In this document: piece by piece, positions 26,539 to 35,588 of the stretch
Position numbering within the stretch: the stretch's first letter is position 1
Layout of the letters: each line of letters starts with the position of its first letter
From: Alistipes communis
GTDB lineage: Bacteria > Bacteroidota > Bacteroidia > Bacteroidales > Rikenellaceae
Assembly: GCF_006542665.1 (NCBI RefSeq)
Contig: NZ_AP019735.1
Span: 744,001 to 808,000 of the forward strand
DNA: 64,000 nt
Direction of reading: 5' to 3'
Made by a program: the position numbers and the translations under genes
Notes under the pieces: model-generated
Told to the model about the DNA's origin: nothing
Databases searched by the model: none
What the model saw: only the letters and a program-made list of their open reading frames with translations

Positions 26539-27843
26539 ATGAACTTCATCTCGACCTTCAACTGGCGCCCGACGCTTTCGGGCATCGCTCTCTCGCTGCT
26601 GCTGGCGACGGGATGCGCACAACGACACAACACGCTCAGCGAGCAGGAGATCGCCGACGGCTGGGAGCTGCTCTTCGACGGCAAGACGCTCGACGCGTGG
26701 AAAGACTACAACGGCGACTCGCTCACCATGCCCTGGCGCGCGGTCGACGGCTGCATCCAGGCGCACGGCGACGGCAGCGACCTGTCGGGCTACATCGTCA
26801 CCCGCAAGCAGTACGAAAACTTCATCCTCGACTGGGACTGGAAACTCTCCTACGGCGGCAACAGCGGAATGCTCTACCACGTGGTCGAAGACCCCTACTT
26901 CAAGGTGCCCTACGTCACGGGGCCCGAATACCAGCTCATCGACGAAGCGGGCTGGGAGGAGACCAACGCCCCCACCAAGCTCGAACCGTGGCAGCGGCTG
27001 GGCGTCGACTACGCCATGCATCTGCCCGACGCCGCCAAGATGCGGCTCAATCCGCAGGGCGAATGGAACAACTCGCGCATCGTCTACGACAACGGCCACG
27101 TCGAGCACTGGCTCAACGGTGAGAAAATTCTCGAATTCGACGCCTACACCGACGAGTGGTTCGCATTGAAGAACAGCGGAAAATGGGCCGACGCCCCCGA
27201 ATACGGACTGGCGCAGCGCGGTGTGATCTGCTTGCAGGATCACGGCTATCCGGCATCGTTCCGCAACGTGAAGATCAAGGAGCTGCCGCGCAAGGCGGGA
27301 CGCACGGTCGAACTCTTCAACGGCCGGGATCTCACGGGCTGGGAGAAGTACGGCACCGAACTGTGGTACGTCGACGATGCGGGCAATCTGGTCTCCGAGA
27401 GCGGCCCCGACAAGAAATACGGCTATCTGGCCACGCGCGAATATTACGACGATTTCGATCTGACGGTCGAGTTCAAGCAGGTGGCCAACGGCAACTCGGG
27501 CCTCTTCTTCCGTTCGTTCGTCGAACCTCCCGTGAAGGTTCACGGCTGGCAGTGCGAGGTGGCGCCGCGCAACCACGACACGGCGGGCATCTACGAATCC
27601 TACGGCCGCGGCTGGTTGCAGACCATCCCCGACGAGAAAGAGTCGATCCTCAAAGAGGGCGAGTGGAACACGCTGCGCCTGCGCGTCGAGGGCGACCGCG
27701 TGCAGACGTGGCTCAACGGCGAGCCGATGGTCGACTTCCGCGACGCGAAGATCGGCGCGGCACAGGGACGCATCGCCTTGCAGATCCACGACGGTGGCGG
27801 CATCAAGGTGCTGTGGCGCAACTTCCGCCTCGAAACGTTGTAA
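26539..27843 (+). CDS. Lipoprotein with two DUF1080 (3-keto-disaccharide hydrolase) domains
   Basis: This 434-residue lipoprotein (lipobox LLATGC) has two tandem DUF1080 concanavalin-like domains. The first covers about 40-250 (WELLFDGKTLDAWKDY, NSGMLYHV, ASFRNVKIKEL) and the second about 255-432 (VELFNGRDLTGWEKYG, NSGLFFRSF, IALQIHDGGGIKVLWRNFRLETL). DUF1080 proteins cleave 3-keto-glycosides by hydrolysis or elimination after an oxidoreductase has oxidised C3 of the sugar. It is the first gene of a plus-strand operon with two Gfo/Idh/MocA genes and a second DUF1080 protein. Two domains in one chain may reflect two substrates or cooperative binding. Confidence 0.9.
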   Translation: MNFISTFNWRPTLSGIALSLLLATGCAQRHNTLSEQEIADGWELLFDGKTLDAWKDYNGDSLTMPWRAVDGCIQAHGDGSDLSGYIVTRKQYENFILDWDWKLSYGGNSGMLYHVVEDPYFKVPYVTGPEYQLIDEAGWEETNAPTKLEPWQRLGVDYAMHLPDAAKMRLNPQGEWNNSRIVYDNGHVEHWLNGEKILEFDAYTDEWFALKNSGKWADAPEYGLAQRGVICLQDHGYPASFRNVKIKELPRKAGRTVELFNGRDLTGWEKYGTELWYVDDAGNLVSESGPDKKYGYLATREYYDDFDLTVEFKQVANGNSGLFFRSFVEPPVKVHGWQCEVAPRNHDTAGIYESYGRGWLQTIPDEKESILKEGEWNTLRLRVEGDRVQTWLNGEPMVDFRDAKIGAAQGRIALQIHDGGGIKVLWRNFRLETL

Positions 27844-27862
27844 ACCCCGACGCCGGGAAATA

Positions 27863-27908
27863 TCCGTCTCTTCGACAAGGCCCGAACGAGTTTTGCCGAA
27901 GAGACGGA
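27863..27908. other. Intercistronic hairpin between DUF1080 and Gfo/Idh genes
   Basis: A perfect 12-bp stem (27863-27874 with 27897-27908) encloses a 22-nt loop in the 100-base gap. It lacks a T-tract, so an mRNA-stabilising or expression-balancing element is more likely than a terminator. Confidence 0.5.
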
Positions 27909-27943
27909 CAACCGCAAAAGCGAACCTTAAACGACATCATATC

Positions 27944-29227
27944 ATGAGTATCAATCGAAGAAACTTCATCAAGCTGCTGGGCGGTGCGACGCTGCTGACC
28001 GTCGTGCCGCGCCGTGTGCTCGGCGGTCCCAACCACGTGGCTCCGAGCGACCAGCTCACCAAGGGCATCATCGGCGTGGGCGGCATCGGCAAGAGCAAAT
28101 ACCACTTTACCAGCGACGAACGCTGCCGGCTGGTGGCCGTCTGCGACGTCGACCGACGACATCTCCGTTCGGCCGTCGAACTGGGACACAAGAAATTCAA
28201 CGAGACGCTCCAAGCCTACGAAGACTACCGCGACCTGATCGCCGACCCCAACGTCGACATCGTGCACATCGCCACGCCGCCCCACTGGCACGGCATCATG
28301 GCCGTCGAAGCCGCGCGCGCGGGCAAGGACATCTGGTGCGAGAAACCCATGACGCGCACCATCGGCGAGAGCCGCCGCGTGGTCGAAGCCGTCAAGCGCA
28401 ACAACCGCATCTTCCGCCTCAACACGTGGTTCCGCTTCAAGGACACCTTCTACGGGCTGGGGACGACGGTCGAACCGCTCAAAAAACTCGTCGACAGCGG
28501 GATGCTGGGCTGGCCGCTGAAAGTGACCATTTCGGGCGCCACGGGCTTCGCCTGGAAATTCTACTGGGTCGGCAAGGAGAACCTCCGGCCGCAGAGCGTC
28601 CCCGCCGAACTGAACTACGACATGTGGCTCGGCCCCGCGCCCTACAAACCCTACAACGAACACCGCGTGCACCAGACCTTCCGCGGCTATTGGGATTACG
28701 ACGGCGGCGGCCTTACGGACATGGGGCAGCACTACATGGACCCCGTACAGTATTTGCTGGGCAAGGACCGTACGTCGCCCGTGAAGGTCGAGGTCGACGC
28801 CCCCGAACAGCACCCCGACGCCGTGGGCATCTGGCGCAAGATCGTCTACACCTACGACGACGGCTGCCAGATCGTACTCGAAGGCGAGGGTTTCGAGAGC
28901 AAAGACGACACGCCCTACATCGAAGGGCCGCTGGGCAAGGTCTACAAAGGGTTCCGCTGCACGATTCCCGACGTCATGGAGAAGCTGGCCGAACTGCCCG
29001 ATCCCGAGCCGCAGAACACCGATTTTCTGGAATGCGTGCGTACGCGCCGGCGCTTCGCGCTCGACGAGGAGATCGGCCACCGCAGCTGTACGCTGGTCAA
29101 CATGGGCGCCTGCGCGCTGCGTCTCAACCGCACGCTGCATTTCGATCCCGTCAGCCAGCTCTTCGTCGGCGACGACGCGGCCAACCGCCTCGTCGACCAG
29201 CCGATGCGCCGCCCGTGGCAAATCTGA
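27944..29227 (+). CDS. Gfo/Idh/MocA-family oxidoreductase with Tat signal
   Basis: This 427-residue NAD(P)-dependent sugar oxidoreductase starts with a twin-arginine signal (NRRNFIKLLGG), so it should be exported folded with its cofactor. The Rossmann fold follows, with GVGGIG (about 45-50), the AVCDVD strand, and the family EKP motif in CEKPMTRT (about residue 135). The C-terminal substrate domain contains DMGQHYMDPVQYLLG. The ATG at 27944 is chosen because the Tat motif follows at once; a longer in-frame extension overlaps the previous gene and is rejected. It probably oxidises glycosides to 3-keto forms for the DUF1080 proteins encoded on both sides. Confidence 0.9.
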   Translation: MSINRRNFIKLLGGATLLTVVPRRVLGGPNHVAPSDQLTKGIIGVGGIGKSKYHFTSDERCRLVAVCDVDRRHLRSAVELGHKKFNETLQAYEDYRDLIADPNVDIVHIATPPHWHGIMAVEAARAGKDIWCEKPMTRTIGESRRVVEAVKRNNRIFRLNTWFRFKDTFYGLGTTVEPLKKLVDSGMLGWPLKVTISGATGFAWKFYWVGKENLRPQSVPAELNYDMWLGPAPYKPYNEHRVHQTFRGYWDYDGGGLTDMGQHYMDPVQYLLGKDRTSPVKVEVDAPEQHPDAVGIWRKIVYTYDDGCQIVLEGEGFESKDDTPYIEGPLGKVYKGFRCTIPDVMEKLAELPDPEPQNTDFLECVRTRRRFALDEEIGHRSCTLVNMGACALRLNRTLHFDPVSQLFVGDDAANRLVDQPMRRPWQI

Positions 29228-29256
29228 ACATCGCTAACCGTAACGAACACCGACTC

Positions 29257-32200
29257 ATGAAAACGATAAGACAAACGTTGATCCTGCTGACGTTCGCGCT
29301 GTTTTTCGCCGCGAACGTCACGGCCGCACCGCTCGACGAACGCCAGCGTACGGTCGAAACCGTCGTCGCCGACGCGCTGGCGCAGCTTCCCGCCGCCACT
29401 GCCGGGGATTACGACAAGATTATGGGCGAACTGGCCGCCACCGGCGCCGAGGGCGTCGGCATCCTGGCCGACATGCTCGTCCCTGCCTCGCAGGGCGAGA
29501 ACGCCGCCGTGGAGTACGCCCTCAACGGCGTGGCGAGCTTCGTCACCGCCGCCGGACGGGAGCAGCTGCGCCCCGCCGTATGCGAGGGGCTGCTCGCCGC
29601 ACTGGCACGCTGCAAGGACGACGCCAACCGCGCCTTCCTCGTCTCGCAGCTGCAACTTTGCGCGACGGCCGACAATGCCGCCGCACTGGCCGCCTACATC
29701 GACGACCCCTATCTGGGCGACCCCGTCCTGCGCGCGCTGATCTCCATTCCCGACAGCGAAGCGACCCTGTTGTCGCTCGCACGCCGCAGCGACCTTAGCG
29801 ATGCGCAGCGCGCTGCGCTGGCCTATGCCTTCGGGGAGAAACGCACCGCCGCGGCCGAACCGATCCTGCTGGGCTGGATCGACGGCGCCGACGACGCGAC
29901 CCGTGCGGCCCTCTACCCCGCGCTGGCTTCCTGCGGCACGGCCGCCTCGGCCAAGGCGCTCGAAGCGGCAGCCCGCGCCGTGGATTACGGCTGTGACGAA
30001 ACCGCCGCGACCGACTCCTACCTGCGCCTGCTCGACCGCATGGTCGACGAAGGCGCGGCACGCGACGCAGTGAAGGCGGCCAAACGGCTGCTCAAATGCG
30101 AACGCGCCAACGTGCGCGGCGCGGCGCTCGAAGTGATCGTCCGCGCCGAAGGCACCCGAGCGATGCCCTACGTGCTCGCCGCACTGGAAAAGGGCGACAT
30201 CCAATACCGCAACGCCGCTCTGCGCTACATCGGCGACAAGGCCGACGACGCGGTCTACGCCGCGATCGCCGCCGACCGCAAACGATTGAGCGACGAGGCG
30301 TGGGCCGACGTGATCGAGTGGTTCGGCGTGCGTCACGCCGCGTCGCAGACCGGAGCGGTGACCGAAGCCGTCGGCTCGTCGAACGACGCCGTGGCTCTGG
30401 CCGGCATCCGCGCCGCAGGCCGCCTGGGCGGCGACGAGGCGCTCGCCGCGCTGATCGCCGCGCTCGGCGGCCCGCACTCCGACGCCGCGGCACAGACGCT
30501 GCTGGCCTTCAACGGCCGTATCGACGAAGGCGTCGTCAAGGCACTCGACGGCCGAGGCACGATGCAGGTACAGGCGCTCAACCTCGCTGCCGCACGGCGT
30601 ATCGATGCCGTCGCGGACAAGGTCTTCGCCCTGCTCGACGCACCGGACGCCGCCGTCTCGGAGGCCGCCTACCGTGCGCTGGCCAGCATCGCCGCTCCCG
30701 CCGACGTCGACCGCCTGAGCCGGCTGCTCGACACCGCCGACGCGGCACATGCCGGGCAGCTCTCGGCTGCGCTCACCCATGCCGTACGCACGCTCGCACC
30801 TGAAAAGCAATACGAGACCGTCTACGCCCGGATGAGCGCCTCGCCCCGTCCCGAACGTTACTACCCCACACTGGCACAGACCGGTACGCAGCAGGCGATC
30901 GACTGCCTGGTGGAGAACTTCGCCGGCACCCGCCGCGCCGAAGCCTTCGACGCGCTGCTGCGCGTCGACGCTCCGCAGATCGCCGGCGTGCTCTATACGA
31001 TCGCCGCGGGCAATCCCGATCTGGCCGACCGCGCGCTGACGCGCTACACGGCCTGCGTGGCGGCGCTCGACGCGACGCCCGTGCGCAAATATCAGCTCTA
31101 CCGCCAAGCGCTCGAACTGAATCCCTCGCCGAAGATCGCCGTCGGCATCCTGCGCAAGCTGGAAGGCATCCGTGAATTCCCGGCGCTCGTGCTCGCCGGC
31201 CGTTATCTCGACGACGAGGCGACGGCGCGCGCCGCTGCGGCTGCCGTCAAGACCATCGCAGCGAAAAGCGCCCGCCCGCTCGGCGGCGACACGGTACGCG
31301 CCCTGCTCGAAAAGAGCCGCGACATCTACCGCGAATGGGCCAAGAGCGACGCCGACGCCGGCTATGCCGTCGACGAGCTGACGCTGATGCTCTCGAAACT
31401 CCCCGCCGAAGGGTTCGCCGCCGTCGCGACCGACCTTGCGCAGTGGAGCGCCGTCACAGCCGATCCCGCCCGCCGCGCCACGATGAAGGCCGCTGCGCTC
31501 AAACGGGCCGAGGCGGCCGCCGCGAAGGCGATGCAGCAGAGCTGGACCACGGCCGACGGCACGATCGCCTATGCGGGCGGCGAGCCGAGCACGATCGCCG
31601 CACCCGGCACCTACGAGAACTTCGAATTCTGGATCGACTGCCGCACACGAGGCGCCGCCGGCATCGCCGTGCGTTCGACCAACCGGATCGGTCTGGGCGG
31701 CGACGCGGGGTCGGGCGCACTGACCGGCAACCGCACCCACGCATCGACCCCCGCGGTCGATGCCGACAACGCCGACGGGGAGTGGAACACGCTCCACGTC
31801 AAGGTCGTGGACGACCGCGTGACCGTCGAGGTCAACGGCCGCACCGTAACCGAAAACGTCATCTTGGAGAATACCTGCGCGCCCGGCGAAGCGGCCTACG
31901 CGAGCGGAGCGATCGAGCTGCTGGGCGAAGGCGATGCTGCGGAGTTCCGCGACTTCTACCTGTGCGAGCTGCCCGCGACGCCCGTCTTCGAACTCTCGCC
32001 CGAAGAGCGGGCCGAAGGCTACGAAGTGCTCTTCGACGGCCGTTCGCTCCACAAGTGGACGGGCAACACGACCAATTACGTCCCGCAGGAGGGAACGATC
32101 TACGTCACCGCATCCTACGGCGGCAAGGGCAATCTCTACACGGTCGAGGAGTACGGCGATTTCATCCTGCGCTTCGAGTTCCGCTTCCTGCGCGAAGGGG

Positions 32201-32652
32201 TCAACAACGGCATCGGCCTGCGTACGCCGATGGGCGTCGACGCCGCCTACCACGGCATGGAGATCCAGATCCTCGACCACGACGCCCCGATCTACAAGAA
32301 CCTGCGCGTCTACCAGCAGCACGGCTCGGTCTACGGCATCATTCCGGCCAAGCGGATCAAGTTCGGCGAGCTGGGCACATGGAACGTGGAGGAGATCCGC
32401 GCCGTGGGCGACCGCATCACCGTGACGGTCAACGGCGAGGTGATCCTCGACGGCGACATCCGCGAAGCGTGCCAGGGACACAACGTCTCGGAGGACGGCT
32501 CCAAGAAGAATCCCTACACCGTCGACCACCGCAACCACCCGGGACTCTTCAACAAGAAGGGGCACATCGGTCTGCTCGGACACGGCGCAGGCATCCAGTT
32601 CCGCAACATCCGCATCAAGTCTCTCGACGCGAAGACACAGAACGGGAAATAG
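29257..32652 (+). CDS. Large secreted HEAT-repeat protein with C-terminal DUF1080 domains
   Basis: This 1131-residue protein has a signal peptide (about 1-23), a long Ala-rich alpha-helical solenoid of HEAT-like repeats (about 30-750, e.g. GDIQYRNAALRYIGDKADDAV), a jelly-roll DUF1080-like domain (about 785-905) and a canonical DUF1080 domain (about 915-1128, with YEVLFDGRSLHKWTG, NNGIGLRTPMG, GHIGLLGHGAGIQFRNIRIKSL). The start at 29257 is the ATG that precedes the signal; the long upstream extension of this frame is antisense or out of frame to the Gfo/Idh gene. The solenoid could bind a polymer or partner proteins and present the substrate to the keto-glycosidase domain. Confidence 0.87.
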   Translation: MKTIRQTLILLTFALFFAANVTAAPLDERQRTVETVVADALAQLPAATAGDYDKIMGELAATGAEGVGILADMLVPASQGENAAVEYALNGVASFVTAAGREQLRPAVCEGLLAALARCKDDANRAFLVSQLQLCATADNAAALAAYIDDPYLGDPVLRALISIPDSEATLLSLARRSDLSDAQRAALAYAFGEKRTAAAEPILLGWIDGADDATRAALYPALASCGTAASAKALEAAARAVDYGCDETAATDSYLRLLDRMVDEGAARDAVKAAKRLLKCERANVRGAALEVIVRAEGTRAMPYVLAALEKGDIQYRNAALRYIGDKADDAVYAAIAADRKRLSDEAWADVIEWFGVRHAASQTGAVTEAVGSSNDAVALAGIRAAGRLGGDEALAALIAALGGPHSDAAAQTLLAFNGRIDEGVVKALDGRGTMQVQALNLAAARRIDAVADKVFALLDAPDAAVSEAAYRALASIAAPADVDRLSRLLDTADAAHAGQLSAALTHAVRTLAPEKQYETVYARMSASPRPERYYPTLAQTGTQQAIDCLVENFAGTRRAEAFDALLRVDAPQIAGVLYTIAAGNPDLADRALTRYTACVAALDATPVRKYQLYRQALELNPSPKIAVGILRKLEGIREFPALVLAGRYLDDEATARAAAAAVKTIAAKSARPLGGDTVRALLEKSRDIYREWAKSDADAGYAVDELTLMLSKLPAEGFAAVATDLAQWSAVTADPARRATMKAAALKRAEAAAAKAMQQSWTTADGTIAYAGGEPSTIAAPGTYENFEFWIDCRTRGAAGIAVRSTNRIGLGGDAGSGALTGNRTHASTPAVDADNADGEWNTLHVKVVDDRVTVEVNGRTVTENVILENTCAPGEAAYASGAIELLGEGDAAEFRDFYLCELPATPVFELSPEERAEGYEVLFDGRSLHKWTGNTTNYVPQEGTIYVTASYGGKGNLYTVEEYGDFILRFEFRFLREGVNNGIGLRTPMGVDAAYHGMEIQILDHDAPIYKNLRVYQQHGSVYGIIPAKRIKFGELGTWNVEEIRAVGDRITVTVNGEVILDGDIREACQGHNVSEDGSKKNPYTVDHRNHPGLFNKKGHIGLLGHGAGIQFRNIRIKSLDAKTQNGK

Positions 32653-32690
32653 ACGACCTCGGCGGGACGCGCTCCCGCGACGAACAACCC

Positions 32691-32721
32691 ACCGGCCGGA
32701 GACACCGCGTCTCCGGCCGGT
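32691..32721. terminator. Strong hairpin between HEAT-DUF1080 and Gfo/Idh genes
   Basis: A perfect 13-bp GC-rich stem (32691-32703 with 32709-32721) with a 5-nt loop lies in a 160-base gap. There is no T-tract, so full termination is uncertain; attenuation of the last gene is possible. Confidence 0.5.
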
Positions 32722-32812
32722 ATCGAAACGACCGTTCCCGACCGGCGAAGGCAGCGCACCCGAAAACAGGCTGCCGGACGCAGGAAACGGCCGCAAACAC
32801 AAACTCCGATCC

Positions 32813-34066
32813 ATGAATTTCCAGAAAGTCCCCGAAGGGCGTCCGCTGCGCATGGCGGTCATCGGCGCGGGCAACCGGGCCAATAAATACTTGGAATACG
32901 CACGGCGGCACCCCGAACGGCTGCAACCGGTTGCCGTCGTCGACGGCAACGAACTGCGGCGCAACGAAACGGCCGAGCGGTTCGGGCTTGCGGCCGAACG
33001 CCGCTACGCCGACTACGACGCATTCTTCGCCCGACCGACCGACACCGACGCCGTGCTCATCACCACGCCGGACGACGTCCACTTCGATCCCTGCATGAAG
33101 GCGATCGACGCCGGACTCCACGTGCTGCTCGAAAAGCCGATCGCACAGCGGCTCGACGAATGCCGCGCCATCGCGCGCCGCGCCCGCGAACGGGGTGTGC
33201 TGGTAGGCATCTGCCACGTGCTGCGCTACCACCCCTACTTCGCCAAGATTCGGGAGATCGTCGATTCGGGCGAGCTGGGACAGATCATCTCCGTCAATCA
33301 CGTCGCGGCGGTGGGTATCGACCGCACGACGCACAGCTACGTCCGCGGCCCCTGGCGGCGCGAAGAGACCTCCAACCCGATGCTGCTGGCCAAGTGCTGC
33401 CACGACGTCGATTTCCTGCTCTGGATCACCCGAAGCCCCTGCCGCAAACTCAGTTCGTTCGGTTCGCTGCGCTGGTTCCGCGCAGCCAACGCGCCGCAGA
33501 CGAGCGCCGAACGCTGCATCGACTGTCCGGTGGAGCACGACTGCCCCTATTCGGCCGTCGACCTCTACTGCACGCGCCGCGACTGGATCTCGAACTTCGA
33601 CGTACCGCAGGGACGCACGCTCGACGAGGTGCTCCTGGAAGAACTGCGCCACGGCCCCTACGGCCGCTGCATCTACCGCTGCGACAACGACGTGGTCGAC
33701 CACCAACTGCTCACCATGGAACTCGCGGACGAGACGATCCTCTCGCTCTCGATGGACATCTTCACGCAGGACGACTGCCGGCGCACCCACATCAAGATGA
33801 CGCACGGCGAGATCTTCGGCGACGAACGCAAGCTCCACGTGCATCGCTTCCGCCGCGGCCACAACCGCGTCTACGATTTCGAGGAGCTGGCGGGGCACCC
33901 CTTCCATGCGGGCGCCGACCTGCGGCTGATCGAAGATTTCGTCGACGCGCTGACCCGCCCCGGCCACCCTTTTCTCTGCACGATCGAGGATTCGATCGAG
34001 AGCCACCGCATCTGTTTCGAGGCCGAGCGCAGCCGCCGCTGCGGCGAAACGATCCGGCTGGAATAA
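32813..34066 (+). CDS. Cytoplasmic Gfo/Idh/MocA-family oxidoreductase
   Basis: This 417-residue enzyme has no signal peptide. The Rossmann motif VIGAGNRANKY lies at about 17-27, and the EKP motif (LEKPIAQRL) at about 107-115. A Cys-rich segment in the C-terminal half (ERCIDCPVEHDCPYSAVDLYC, about 235-255) is shared with a subgroup of the family and may bind a metal. It probably performs the final oxidation or reduction of the keto-sugar after uptake, complementing the exported Tat-dependent homologue two genes upstream. Confidence 0.87.
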   Translation: MNFQKVPEGRPLRMAVIGAGNRANKYLEYARRHPERLQPVAVVDGNELRRNETAERFGLAAERRYADYDAFFARPTDTDAVLITTPDDVHFDPCMKAIDAGLHVLLEKPIAQRLDECRAIARRARERGVLVGICHVLRYHPYFAKIREIVDSGELGQIISVNHVAAVGIDRTTHSYVRGPWRREETSNPMLLAKCCHDVDFLLWITRSPCRKLSSFGSLRWFRAANAPQTSAERCIDCPVEHDCPYSAVDLYCTRRDWISNFDVPQGRTLDEVLLEELRHGPYGRCIYRCDNDVVDHQLLTMELADETILSLSMDIFTQDDCRRTHIKMTHGEIFGDERKLHVHRFRRGHNRVYDFEELAGHPFHAGADLRLIEDFVDALTRPGHPFLCTIEDSIESHRICFEAERSRRCGETIRLE

Positions 34067-34107
34067 CGTCCGAGGGGCACGGAACGCCCCCCCCGAAGCC
34101 GTATGAA

Positions 34108-34147
34108 GCGACACCCTCTTTCGCGATAGGCGCGAAGAGGGTGTCGC
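34108..34147 (+). terminator. Hairpin terminator after the DUF1080/Gfo-Idh operon
   Basis: A 17-bp stem with a 1-nt bulge (34108-34125 with 34131-34147, loop ATAGG) lies 41 bases past the last gene of the operon and before the tolC-like gene. A run of eight C residues sits at 34087-34094. No T-tract follows, so termination may be inefficient or Rho-assisted. Confidence 0.6.
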
Positions 34148-34195
34148 CGTTATCGCCCGTTTCGTCGACGGAAAAAGCCCGTCCGTCTATTTTAA

Positions 34196-34226
34196 TTGCA
34201 TTCGCGCGCGCCGTGCGGTAGCTTCG
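34196..34226 (+). promoter_or_regulatory. Candidate promoter of the exporter operon
   Basis: ATTG at 34196-34199, a 19-nt spacer and TAGCTTCG at 34219-34226 partly fit the Bacteroidales consensus. The ATG of the TolC-like gene follows 17 bases later. Confidence 0.4.
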
Positions 34227-34243
34227 CGGCAAAACGGAATGCC

Positions 34244-35542
34244 ATGAATCGCAAACTGCTGACAGGATGCGCCGCACTGCTGGTCTGGCACGCGGTCGCG
34301 GCGCAGGACTCGCTGAAAGTCTGGACGCTGCAAACGTGCCTCGACTATGCGCTGGAAAACAATATCCAGTTGCAGCAGAGCCGCAACGACTACCTCTCAG
34401 GGCTCGAAGATACCCGCGAAGCGAAGGCCGCACTGCTGCCGTCGCTCGCAGTCTCGGCGACACAGGGCTACACGAACTACCCTTCGTCGAACGCCGAAAA
34501 CAACAACAGCTACACCGGCACTTACGGAATCAACGCAGGGCTGACGCTCTACGAAGGCGGCAAACTGCGCACGGCGGTCAAGGAACAGAGGCTCCAAAAC
34601 CGCATCGACGCACTCTCGGTCGCCGAAGCCGCGAACGACATCCGCATCGCCATCGTCGAAGCCTACATGCAGGCGCTCTACGCCGCCGAAGCCGTGGAGG
34701 TAGCCGCCGGTACGGCCGAAGTCTCGCGCGCCCAGCGCGACCGCGCCGAGCAGATGTGGCAGGCGGGATCGATCAGCAAGGTCGATTTCGCCCAGCTCGA
34801 AAGCCAGTATGCGAGCGACCTCTACCAAGTAGTCGTCGCCCGGTCGTCGCTCGACGACTACAAGTTGCAGCTCAAACAGCTGCTCGAACTCGACATCACG
34901 GAGGAGATGAATCTTGCCGCGCCCGCAGAGGGAGAAGAGACCGTCTTGCAGGCCCTGCCCGCCAAAACCGACATCTACGCGACGGCGCTCGACGCCATGC
35001 CGCAGATCGAACGGGGGCGGCTGGGCGTCGAGACAGCGGAGTTGGGGATAAGAGAGGCGCGTGCAGGATTCTATCCCTCCGTTTCGCTTACGGCCGGTCT
35101 CGGCACGGGACACATGACGGGCGGCGGATTCCAGTCGGGAAGTCAGGTCTGGAACCGCTTCAACGAGAATGTCGCGCTCTCGGTCAGCATCCCGATCTTC
35201 TCGAACCGCAAGAACCGGACGGCCGTCAACAAGGCGCGCATCGCCGCCTCGAACAGCCGTCTCGAACAGCTCGGTCTCGAAAAGGAGCTGCTCCGCAAGG
35301 TCGAGTCGGCCTACCTCGACGCCATCTCGTCGCAATCGCGCTACACGGCCGCCCGGCAGAAGGAACGTTACGCCCAGCAGAGCTACGACCTCACCGACGA
35401 GCAGTTCCGCGTCGGCCGGAAGAACACCGTCGAACTGATTACGGCGCAGAACGAACTTTCGTCGGCACGGCAGGAGGTGTTGCAGGCCAAGTACATGGCG
35501 CTGCTCAACATCGGGCTGCTCGACATCTATCAGGGACGATAG
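34244..35542 (+). CDS. TolC-family outer-membrane efflux protein
   Basis: This 432-residue protein has a signal peptide (about 1-20) and two outer-membrane efflux repeats: helices with LQTCLDYALENNIQLQQSRNDYLSG (about 28-52) and EKELLRKVESAYLDAISSQSRYTAA near the C-terminus (about 345-370). It forms the outer-membrane duct of a tripartite exporter. The ATG at 34244 directly precedes the signal; 16 extra in-frame codons upstream are rejected. It is the first of six same-strand genes ending with a two-component pair. Confidence 0.92.
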   Translation: MNRKLLTGCAALLVWHAVAAQDSLKVWTLQTCLDYALENNIQLQQSRNDYLSGLEDTREAKAALLPSLAVSATQGYTNYPSSNAENNNSYTGTYGINAGLTLYEGGKLRTAVKEQRLQNRIDALSVAEAANDIRIAIVEAYMQALYAAEAVEVAAGTAEVSRAQRDRAEQMWQAGSISKVDFAQLESQYASDLYQVVVARSSLDDYKLQLKQLLELDITEEMNLAAPAEGEETVLQALPAKTDIYATALDAMPQIERGRLGVETAELGIREARAGFYPSVSLTAGLGTGHMTGGGFQSGSQVWNRFNENVALSVSIPIFSNRKNRTAVNKARIAASNSRLEQLGLEKELLRKVESAYLDAISSQSRYTAARQKERYAQQSYDLTDEQFRVGRKNTVELITAQNELSSARQEVLQAKYMALLNIGLLDIYQGR

Positions 35543-35588
35543 CCCCTCCGGAGATCGAAAACGACCGCTGAAAACAAACGAAAAGCAC

